From: Alviniconcha marisindica
Lineage: Eukaryota > Mollusca > Gastropoda > Provannidae
Assembly (NCBI GenBank): GCA_018857735.1
Contig: JABMCL010000136.1
Coordinates: forward strand, 280,378-344,377
Direction of reading: 5' to 3'
Length of the DNA: 64,000 bases
Positions 55,737 through 64,000 of the stretch are shown in pieces; positions within the stretch are counted from its first letter, which is position 1, and the number at the start of each line of letters is the position of its first letter. The notes beneath the pieces were generated by a model, which did not search any database, had not been told where the DNA came from, and worked only from the letters and a program-made list of their open reading frames with translations. Position numbers and translations under genes: made by a program.

Positions 55737-56345
55737 ACCTTTTTCATCCACTTCAGTTGGGCTTCTGTTTAAACACTCTTGCAGTGCCCTTCTTGCACAA
55801 TTGACAGACTTGTAGTTTTCAGCTATAAATATATCAGACCTGTCCAGAGATGTCTTTTGGGACTTATAAAAAGAGCTTGATCTTGTTGATCACAAAATCT
55901 TACTCTCAAAGCTTCCTGTCTATACAGTTGAACTCATTGCCTTTTTCTGTTCATACCTTAAAAATAGAGTACAACGGTTTTTATTCGTAGTTCCTACTCT
56001 TCTGAAGGAACTGTTAAATTGGTGTACCAAAAGGGTCAGTCTTGGGCCTGTACTCTTCTGCATCTATATTAATGACCTACCTCTATATATACCATCAAAT
56101 CTGCAGAATGTTTTGCTAATACACAACACTTATAAACAGGTAAAAGTTTTAAAAAATCTGTTAAAAAAAAAAGCTTTGTCTTGACCACATTTGAATGTGA
56201 TACAATGCTAATCACATGTTTAAATTTAAACTGTAAAAACAAAGTCAATGGTAATTAATACACGAAAAAGCACCCGCTCTCAGACTTTACGAGGCTGTCA
56301 TTGGATGGTCAAATATTAAAATGCAACTGAACATCACCCACTGGG
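55737..56345 (+). pseudogene. CR1/L2-like LINE reverse transcriptase remnant, catalytically dead
   Basis: Across shifting frames: QLGFCLN, a LDLVDHKILLSKL-equivalent, YLKNRVQ, GVPKGSVLG, PVLFCIYINDLPLYIP and TKSMVINTRK, ending with LSLDGQILKCN. The palm motif expected as FADD reads FANT, so a catalytic Asp is lost. Multiple stops and frameshifts. Confidence 0.8.
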
Positions 56346-57192
56346 TCTCATTTCTAAAAAAAATTTTCCCCCCGGGAAAAGTATGGCTTCGGGAAATGCA
56401 CCGTTGAGTTTCACTCACCGGCGCTTCTTTGTTCGGTCACCACTGTGCTCACATTCCCCAAAACAGACCGATGGCGGGAGGGGGGGGATTTAGAACCCCC
56501 TTTTTCTTGAGAAGACATGGGGGCATTTAAACGGTTCGCCATCATGTAATTTTAAAGTCGCCCCGAATGGCTACAAACTGTTCATCAAAAATTAGGAAAA
56601 TCCGTCCTGCAGTTCCGGCCTGACCTCCACAGTGAAGCAACAGAGCCTTTTTGCATACCTCATGCGCGTTTCCCAAGGCAGTCATATATATTTTAAAACT
56701 CTTTTTCTATCTGCCCCATTTTGCACCGACCACCGAAGGTTCATTGCTGGGATCAAACTTTTCCACACAGGGAATGTTCACGCCCATCTTTCGCCACGCT
56801 TAGAAGGCCTACAAACAGTTCCCTACACACACTGTGAAAAGTTCTGCCAGTTTCACCAGGTTTCTCGCTCGTCGCCAATCCGCTGTAGTGTCTCTGTCTT
56901 GTGTTACAGTGTACACATCCACTCATCAAACGCGCACACTTTAGCCCAACACTGTAGGCAGGCTGCACAAAGCATGGCCGGTCAAAGTTATCATTTTCAG
57001 TTTCTTTGCGCATTTCTAGTTACAATTTATTATTGTATATATATTATATGACCTATCGTCTGCTACAAAAACCCGCAGCAATAGCAGTAGCAGCAGTAGT
57101 AGTAGTCCATTCCTACCGACAGACTCGGCCCGCGATGTTTATATCAACTGTAGTCACAGCCGGTGAAGGAGCTACACCATACAAAACGTAAA
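56346..57192. other. No gene accepted
   Basis: A 139-codon plus-strand frame (56,632-57,051) has no recognised domain and no splice support. Confidence 0.35.
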
Positions 57193-57290
57193 GCGCGCGC
57201 GCGCGTGTGTGTGTGTGTGTGTGTGACTTGTGTGTGTGGTGTGTGTGTGTGTGTGTGTGTGTGTGTTGTGTGGGTGTGTGTGTGTGTGTT
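57193..57290. repeat. (CG)n(GT)n alternating tract, Z-DNA prone
   Basis: GCGCGCGCGCGCG runs into GT repeats with short interruptions. Confidence 0.9.
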
Positions 57291-57514
57291 GGGCGTCCGG
57301 CCCCGGGCCTGCGTGCGCCCCGCGGGGGGACTGGTAAACAACAAAAGCAAACATTTTTAGGAAAATTTATTTTAATTGCGATCATCAAAAAAAATGGTAT
57401 TGAACGAGAGCGCGCGCGTGCGTGTGTACAGAATAAACTTGAATCGTTTAATTAGTGTCCACTACTGTAACATTGGCATGTCCATGTATTAGTTCATTCC
57501 GTACTATGCCAGTG

Positions 57515-57528
57515 CACACACACGCACG

Positions 57529-57564
<36 letters not shown>

Positions 57565-57567
57565 ACC
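57515..57567. repeat. (AC)n microsatellite
   Basis: About 18 AC units plus imperfect flanks. Confidence 0.9.
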
Positions 57568-57906
57568 CCGCAGCGGCACGACTGACGCACACATTCTCAT
57601 GCCATCCAGTGAGGGCCCCGAACCAAACATGCACGTTTCCATGAGAATAAATGGCAGCTTTTTTTTAAAATTTTTATTTACTGTACCGAAAAGTTTTCAG
57701 CGACAGACAATAATTATGAGTAATTTTACAAACACGTCGCGGCAAAAAGCCGAGGGCTAAAAGGTGCCAAGCGTGAAACCAATGGAGCAGGGGGGACGGG
57801 TGGAAAAAACCCATTCTGATTCCGATTGTTTCTTTCCTATTAGCTGCGTACCCCTCCGGGCCGGCCTATTGAGAAGAAAGAGCTGGGACTTGTTTCAGTT
57901 TCACCT

Positions 57907-58375
57907 TTTGTCTCGTCGCGTTTGGTCTCCCCACTGCCACAGTTGGGCCACTTCGCCCCGTCCCTTGGGCTCCACACTTTCTACAGTGCGTCCACTCCGT
58001 CTGTCGCCTTTGGGCTCCACATTTGCCACAGTGTCAGTCCACTTTTTTCTTGCGCTTTCTCCACCTTGCCACAGTGTCGTCCACTTCTGTCTCTGTCGCC
58101 CTTTTGGGCCCCAAAATTGCCACAGTTCGTCCACTCCCCTCTTGCGCCTTGGTCTCCACACTTGCCACGTGTCGTCCACTTCTGTCTCTGTCGGTTTGGG
58201 CTCCACACTTGCCAGGTGTCCAGGGTTTCCACTCCCTTGTCCCCCTGTTTTGCGTTGGTCTCCACACTTGCACGTGTCATCCACTTCTGTCTCTGTCCTT
58301 GGGTTCCACCTTTCCACAGTGTCAGTCCACTTCGTCTCTTCCCTCCACACTTGCCAAGTGTCTGTCCACAGCGTA
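57907..58375. repeat. ~46-bp minisatellite, about ten units
   Basis: Core TTGG(G/T)CTCCACACTTGCCA, CAGTGTCGTCCACTTCTGTC, TCTGTCGCC. Two unit types seem to alternate (ending TCTCTGTCGCC versus CTCTTGCGCC). This explains the 187-220-codon frames on both strands. Confidence 0.85.
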
Positions 58376-58904
58376 TCCTCAAGCGTCTCAGTCACTGTCC
58401 GGGGGTTATACCGACGGCACCACTGAATGAAAGCACAGTCAATGCTTACCGACGGCATAGTCAAAGTTCATGTTCATATCTCCTTCCACAGGGGTTGAAC
58501 CCGAATCCTCAGGTGAACAGGGGTTCCAGTCACTACAACAACTTCCTCTCGGGCTTCGCTGAATGTGACCGTGCACGTGTTGGTTCTGCTTTAACTAGGC
58601 CTACCGGTCAACTCCGGGAGGGGCCCCGGGTCGCTTGGCGAGTCTCCGATTGGTCGACTGGGGTTGGCTGTTGAGACTGCTTGCACGTGCTGGACTCTGA
58701 TCGCCTGTCAGCTGCACGATGGGTCGCTGTGTTGTTTGTCAGTCGTCTTTCCAAAATCGGAATAAGGGCGTTCACGTTGTTACTGGGAAACTAGGTCAAA
58801 CGTCAAGGGGGAACTGAAAGACTGAACTGACAATCAAAGACAAAAAAATAGAAAAAAAAACCCCCTTTTGTTTCGGATTTTGGCTGTAATCGGCAGATAT
58901 GGAT
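58376..58904. other. CpG-richer unique sequence, no gene accepted
   Basis: A short frame from the ATG at 58,719 starts MGRCVVCQSSF but ends after about 32 codons. No domain can be assigned. Confidence 0.35.
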
Positions 58905-58992
58905 CTCATTTAATGATTGTGATGATATTGTGACCCAAAATAACTTTTAAAACGGTCCAGGAATTTCCGACCGTCTCCTTTGGGTTTTACCT
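58905..58992 (-). repeat. ~90-bp module, inverted copy at the edge of 5S cluster 2
   Basis: Reverse complement of the modules at 42,548 and 42,932 (ATGATTGTGATGATATTGTG, CCAGGAATTTCCGACCGTCT). It is joined directly to the 5S upstream sequence TAGTCTAATTGTAGTCAGAC. Confidence 0.85.
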
Positions 58993-59090
58993 TTTTAGTC
59001 TAATTGTAGTCAGACGATGTTTTCATTTGATCTCAATTAGGTTGGTGCTTCTGCTCCGTCTATATGAACGTTACATTTCAAGTGTCTGTC

Positions 59091-59205
59091 GCCAACGGCC
59101 ATACCACGTTGAAAGCACCGGTTCTCGTCCGATCACCAAGTTGCAACGTCGGGCCCGGTTAGTACTTGGATGGGTGACCGCCTGGGAACACCGGGTGCTG
59201 TTGGC
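59091..59205 (+). rRNA. 5S rRNA gene copy G (type 1)
   Basis: Matches copy C except for a small deletion (GATCACC-AAGTT-GCAACGTC, 3 nt net), giving 115 nt. The deletion lies in box A. Same 5' flank (CTATATGAACGTTACATTTC) and tail GTTGGCATCC, then TTTT. The box A lesion suggests a pseudogene or weak gene, or a consensus error. Confidence 0.85.
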
Positions 59206-59268
59206 ATCCTTTTCACCTCTTTTTCTCTCTCCTTTTTGGGGTGGAAAAAATGATGATGATGATGATGG

Positions 59269-59269
<1 letters not shown>

Positions 59270-59299
<30 letters not shown>
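59270..59299. repeat. (GA)n microsatellite
   Basis: Fifteen GA units following (GAT)n and GGGG. Confidence 0.95.
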
Positions 59300-59628
59300 C
59301 ATCATCTGATGTTCACACGTTCTCTTTTTTCCGTTTCATTTTCAACTGGTGCTGTTAGTGGCAACTCTCTCTCTCTCTCTCTCCTTTATTAATTTGGCTC
59401 CTCGGTACAAGTACAAACAGCAGATGATGATTTTGTGTAAAAAATAAAATAAAATAAAAGTTTGAGTCTGTGGCTTAATTAAAATTAAATATTAAAAAAA
59501 TAAAAAAAATAAAGAAATCAATCTATTCCGTAAAATTATCATCATCGGTCTATCAGTATATTTACTGAACCACAATTCAGTCGAGCTTCTGACCCGTTTA
59601 TGTAATGGTTACATTTCAAAGAGCTGTC

Positions 59629-59747
59629 GCCAACGGCCATACCACGTTGAAAGCCGCACCGGCCGGTTCTCGTCCGATCATCGAATGTAAGCAACGTCGG
59701 TCCCGGTTAGTACGTGTGACCGCCTGGGAACAGCGGGTGTTGTTGGT
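59629..59747 (+). rRNA. 5S rRNA gene copy H (type 2 variant)
   Basis: Has the 5S order with an insertion (AAGCCGCACCGGCCGGTTC) and a loss in TACTTGGATGGG (reads TACGTG). Type-2 5' flank (TAATGGTTACATTTCAAAGA) and tail GTTGGTAACC, TTTTT. The missing box C bases make function unlikely. Confidence 0.8.
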
Positions 59748-60202
59748 AACCTTTTTGTTTTCTTTGTTATTATTATTTAATTCTGTCCGTAAACGAAATT
59801 AAAAAAACTAGATTTCATTTTTGAAAATGCCTTTGTTGTATGTTTTTTTTTGTTGGGTGCGTCGTGTGTCACAGATGTCATAGTGTGCGTGTATCTGTGA
59901 CCTGACGCACGGCCGCCGTGTATCCGCCGGCCGTAGTCTGTGTGTTGTAGTCAGTTTCTGGCTCACAAATGTATAACTGTAGTAACAATTACGACCTCAC
60001 CCCGTCCCTAATAAGCCTCATGGTTTCTGACATGTTTACGTTTACGACCTCACGGCTGGTTATGTACATGTAGCTCATGTCTCCCCTTAGACGATATTGA
60101 GCAGGACATTTTGAAACGGACAGTCTGTTAATACAATTAAACTCAGCCACGTTGGTCTTTTCCTTCTGATCCATCCCCCACGCTACATCTCAAGTGTCTG
60201 TC

Positions 60203-60304
60203 GCCAACGGCCATACCACGTTGAAAGCACCGGTTCTCGTCCGATCACCGAAGTTAAGCACGTCGGGCCCGGTCAGTAAATGTGTGGAACCATCCGGTGT
60301 TGGT
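60203..60304 (+). pseudogene. Degenerate 5S rRNA copy I
   Basis: The first ~72 nt are intact 5S (through GGGCCCGGT) except for one base lost in AAGCACGTC. The 3' third is replaced by a divergent sequence (AGTAAATGTGTGGAACCATC) ending GGTGTTGGT. Confidence 0.85.
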
Positions 60305-62130
60305 GACTCGAAATAACGAGAGGCTTTTACAACTACCCATGTGCATTTTTGGCATTAGCTAGACTTGTAAAGTCCGGGGTGCAAATAAAATTGTGAGGCC
60401 ATAGTCCTTGGTCGGCAAATTTGTACAATTACTTGTAAGCACCCGGAAGGACCCTAAGATTAAGAACCTTGTTTTAGCATGTGATGTATTCTGGCAAAGC
60501 GTATTTCGCACTAATATAACTGTCATGGTTGCCAGGCCGTTAAAAATCAATTATCTATTTCTGTTGTTGTTAAAAAAAAAATGCAAGTTTATTTATTTTC
60601 TCTCACCCCAAATGTATGCCTTCTTTTGTGAGGGTTGTGTGAACACAGACTAGCCGCAAACCCAACCCGAATGCTTTCAAAACTTCATAATTATTCTAGC
60701 ATCTGATGAAGCATCCGCACTATATTTGCTATGCTATTTATGTGATAGTACTGGTCTGAATAGAGATGTACGTGTGTAGGTATTTTGTCTGTTTGGGTTG
60801 AATTTGATGAGTTGTAAATGTTGAAAATACTTGACCTATGAATGCATGTGTTGACGCGTGTAACTGGTATATAGGTAGGGTTGACTGTTTCGGATTGTTT
60901 TGCCCTCCAGACTCTAAGATAAAAGTACTCTGTGTTTTATGTTACTTATGTTTCTGTGTATTATTTTACTTGTATTTTTATGAGTCGTAAGGCAAATTTC
61001 TATGTTATTCATGGACAATAAATATTCTGTATTCACTATTATTGTTGCATCTTAGTGTACAACATGTGTAGTATGCCACTTTGTAGAGAGGATGTCAAAT
61101 ATCAAGCAGTCATTTTAGAACCCCACAACCAATCATGGTAAACCAGTACAAAAATGAACGGGGGGGGGGGGGATGAAGAACAACGACTGAATGATTTAAT
61201 TAAGATGGGGGAAAATAAGCTTTATTTTTTGCCATGTTTTTTAAATTTTTTTTTTTGACAAGTAACACACACACAAAAAAACCCCCCCCTCATGTAGAAA
61301 TGAAGAAATAAATGTGAATTCATATATAATACTGCGCATGTGTGAACGTTGCGTCAGCTAACACTTGCATGTAATCTTTGTGAGGTCAGTAAACTCTGGT
61401 GTGGAAATAAGCCAACTGACCTTATTTACCACTCTGAAGTCAGATATAATAGTTTTTCTGTCTGTTGCTTGTCAGAGGCAACCCATATCATTTTGTCCCC
61501 CCTTAATGAAAGGCATTCAACTATTTTTAATTTTTTCGTGCCACAGTGAAATAAACAACCAAGAAAAACTTTTCCGGTAAGAAAAGGAACAATATCAACA
61601 ACTATTAAAAACCAAATCAAACAAAAAACAAACACAAAACATTTACTCACAGAATATGTCAGGAATATAAAACAATAAAAACAGTTTTCTGGTAAAGAAA
61701 AGAACAGTAACAAACAGTAACAAAAACAGACAAGAAAAAACAAAAAAACCCCGACAACCAACACACAACACTAAACACAGTATGTCAGGGAATATTAGAA
61801 AACAACAATTTTGAAACACCGCTTTTAAATGCTTTATTGAGAAAGGGGTTTGACTTTCGAGTTTGACAATACAACACAACTGCGTATATATAGCAAATGA
61901 AATGTCAGCAAGAACTATTACCCTTCTCTCTTTGTCTCACAGTGTCTCACACACACACACATTTCTTGCTGGACAACCTATACCTTACTGTCTTTAAAGT
62001 ACATTATTCAGAAGCCAGCCAGAAATCAATATATTCTGATCACTGTAAAGTCTAATTACATATCTCCTCTCCCCCTAAAAAGCAGTATTAAATCCATCGA
62101 AAGAAGTGGCCCTTGTTCAAATCACACTGT
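60305..62130. other. Mostly unique AT-rich sequence, no gene accepted
   Basis: AATAAA at 61,018-61,023 could be a polyadenylation signal for an unseen transcript. Poly-G at 61,160-61,172. Poly-A/T rich. Confidence 0.4.
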
Positions 62131-62136
62131 TTCCGT

Positions 62137-62252
62137 ATGTGAAACACAGCAAACAAGTACAGTGTTCCACAGTAAAACATGGCAAACAAGTACAGTGTTC
62201 CACATGTGAAACACAGCAAACAAGTACAGTGTTCCACACGGCAAACATGTAC
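62137..62252. repeat. ~33-bp minisatellite, 3.4 units
   Basis: Unit GTGAAACACAGCAAACAAGT, ACAGTGTTCCACA. Confidence 0.9.
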
Positions 62253-62817
62253 AAGTTTTATGTGTTTTCATTCCTTGCTCTAGGGCCCTTTCCCTTTGTC
62301 AAAGACAGGACAGACCTCGGGTGTTTGAACCTTGAAAACCTTTTTTATTATTTATTCACATCTGTCAATGACATGCACCGCAGACAGTGTCCTCACCCCC
62401 CACACATCCCTTTCTTAAAAAAATGCACACTAAATTCAATGCCAACGCCACCCAAAAGCACATGTACAGTACAGTGGCAGAAGTGAAAACAACTGAAGTT
62501 AATTATCTTACAATCAACAGAGGCATAAGCGAACCCCTCATTTCACATTTGGTGTAATGGGCTGAAAACACAGATAGCCATATTAAATTAAAAAAAGCAC
62601 TGGTTTTTCCCAAACAGTACCCTCCCTCCCTTTCTGCTGACATCCATCTTGGGCCTGAGAGTTAAAAACGGAAATTATTGATTTTCTCACTGTGGAGAAA
62701 AAATTAATGTCCAAACACAAACCAAAGTTTTAATTTACTTTTGGCCAACTCTTGACATTTTTGATCTGAAAGTGAAAACCTGTTCTCTGTGGCCTGCTTG
62801 TGGCTTTTTCTCCCCAG
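62253..62817. other. No gene accepted
   Basis: AT-rich unique sequence upstream of the candidate terminal exon. Confidence 0.4.
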
Positions 62818-62941
62818 CCATGCTGCTGCTGCCCAGGACAAGGAGGAGGATTCTCAGCCGGTGGGACCCAAGGCATCAGATCACATTCCATTTACCTGCA
62901 GGATTGCCCCAATTGTTGGTTTTCTTGCCTCTGACTTTTGA
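62818..62941 (+). CDS. Candidate terminal coding exon (unknown gene)
   Basis: Acceptor TGGCTTTTTCTCCCCAG is followed by a frame (phase 1) encoding HAAAAQDKEEDSQPVGPKAS, then DHIPFTCRIAPIVGFLASDF and a stop at 62,939-62,941. The acidic, Pro/Ser-containing composition looks more protein-like than neighbouring frames, and AATAAA follows about 120 bp later. No upstream exon was identified and no family is recognised. Confidence 0.25.
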
Positions 62942-63063
62942 CACCAATTTGCCATCTTGCCATCGTAAATGTCTTGTGATTATCATTTTATCTATAGGTA
63001 CACTCAAATAACAACTGCTTTTGTGTTTCCTACTTATTTGTTGAGCTTATGATTACGGGAAAG

Positions 63064-63069
63064 AATAAA
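63064..63069 (+). promoter_or_regulatory. Possible polyadenylation signal AATAAA
   Basis: Downstream of the candidate terminal exon 62,818-62,941. The hexamer is common in AT-rich DNA. Confidence 0.25.
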
Positions 63070-63178
63070 ATTTTGTTTTAAAACCCTTACCCCAAAAAAG
63101 CCAGGGATGGGAAAGCCCGGCATTAAGCAAATTTTTGAAAGTCTGTAAAACTTGCTGATAGCCCCCGGGAAACCTTAA

Positions 63179-63395
63179 CCCCTTCACTGCCATGTCACTT
63201 AAAATGACCACTGAAAATGCGAAATTCGAAACCCTTTAGCCTTTTTGTATTCTTTTTGCACTGGCATGTGAAAGGACTTTCATCAAAACGCATAGCACTG
63301 AAAGTAGATGCGATATAGAGCCAGAAAATATGCTCTTTGCAGGGGTGTCTGTGCACTTTCAGCTCAGAAATTTTACAGGGTGGGGCAGTGAAGGG
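63179..63395. mobile_element. piggyBac-type MITE (217 bp) with TTAA target duplications
   Basis: Inverted ends CCCCTTCACTGCC at 63,179 and its complement ending at 63,395 are each immediately flanked by TTAA (63,175-63,178 and 63,396-63,399). TTAA duplication with C-rich ends is characteristic of piggyBac elements. No transposase remains. Confidence 0.85.
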
Positions 63396-63399
63396 GTTA

Positions 63400-64000
63400 A
63401 CCTTCAAACTTCCTACTGAGCAAAAATGATTACAGCCAGGCAAATGCCTCTGACACTGCCAGCAATGAGAATTTTCTTTGTACTATTTATATATTTTTTT
63501 TCTCTCACTTTCTTCATCTCTTGTGGGAAAATTGGGCCCATTTGCAGGCTAATCCCCTCAGTGTATGTGATACTTGAGCACTGATCTACTATGAGAAGAT
63601 GCGCTACATCCAACCCCATATAAACTGAACAACAGCGCATGGCTTCCAGCAACATGTTGTTTTTCCTGTTCCCTGTACTGGATATTTGGGTCACATTAAA
63701 GTGGAAACGGTTATAGCACATGCAACAGTGGCCCTACCTGCAGGGCACACCCTCCAACATATTGTTTGTTCTCACCTGAAGAGCAAGACACTGAACCCAG
63801 TAGTCAGGATTGAAGCCTGGAACCAGCTTCAAAACAAATGAGACTTGGGGTAAATATCCAGAATAAAAAGCTGAGGTGAATTTCTTTTTTGTAAAAAACC
63901 AAGGATCTTTCATCGTATAATCCCACCCAAAAAAATAAAAAAATAAAAAATTTATATTATCTTAATAAAAAAAAATTAAATGTATTTTTAAACCCCCATA
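63400..64000. other. No gene accepted
   Basis: A 102-codon minus-strand frame (63,413-63,721) has no domain pattern. The last 100 bp are A/T homopolymer-rich. Confidence 0.4.

Noticed and set aside
57764..58674. 220- and 250-codon plus-strand and 187-codon minus-strand frames
   Set aside because: Generated by the 46-bp minisatellite; several frames are open at once and no domain is present.
63413..63721. 102-codon minus-strand frame
   Set aside because: No motif, hydrophobic pattern or splice site; composition like surrounding non-coding DNA.

Overview
The window is eukaryotic genomic DNA with metazoan character: GT-AG introns, a secreted reeler/DOMON-type gene, 5S rRNA genes, Pol III-type SINEs, LINE and mariner remnants, MITEs and a very heavy load of microsatellites and satellites. 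No feature names the species. The SINE sequences and the SAP-type transposon ORF look most like those of molluscs (probably a gastropod), but that is inference. Protein-coding density is very low. Most long open frames here are artefacts of tandem repeats whose unit length is a multiple of three or that lack stops.

Layout. Positions 1-7,010 (minus strand) hold the 5' part of an FRRS1-like gene (ferric-chelate-reductase-1 family). Five coding exons, joined in consistent splice phase, encode a signal peptide, a reeler domain, a linker and the start of a DOMON domain (257 codons). The gene runs off the left edge. Its introns hold several minisatellites, and one array at 1-700 is made of copies of the 3' end of its own DOMON exon. 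A CpG-rich stretch near 10.9-11.3 kb with a minus-strand splice donor could be its untranslated first exon. From 7 to 16 kb there are long (GT)n, (CT)n and (TA)n tracts, a ~495-bp transposon carrying a broken SAP-like ORF, and a ~250-bp fold-back element.

Two 5S rRNA clusters, at 17.2-19.5 kb and 59.1-60.3 kb, lie on the plus strand. They share a composite organisation: a type-1 5S gene, a spacer, then a type-2 5S gene. An orphan copy of the 5S spacer without a 5S gene sits at 42.6-42.9 kb. One truncated 5S head is fused to a SINE body at 19.5 kb. The 22.4-25.2 kb stretch is GATGTGGAATG-type and TTCAGTGT-type degenerate satellite, followed by an internally deleted mariner element (25.4-26.3 kb).

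From 28 to 54 kb the sequence is mostly a mosaic of three interleaved repeat families. The first is an A-rich array of about 60-100-bp units (motif GCTAAAAAGAACAGAACCAC). The second is a GC-rich ~130-200-bp module embedded in it at intervals of roughly 500-1,200 bp. The third is a ~45-bp satellite (GGGGAGTTTCTCTTACACAT) in three arrays at 40.0, 45.3-49.0 and 53.7-54.4 kb. A diverged segmental duplication (28.4 and 39.3 kb), a dispersed ~110-bp repeat in both orientations and LINE fragments (29.5 and 55.5-56.3 kb) complete this part.

The right end (60.3-64 kb) is mostly unique. It holds a 34-bp minisatellite, a candidate terminal coding exon with a downstream AATAAA, and a piggyBac-type MITE with TTAA target duplications. 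No prokaryotic-style operon, CRISPR array or viral gene is visible. Homopolymer-length irregularities in the repeat-rich parts suggest long-read consensus errors, so some frameshifts may not be biological.
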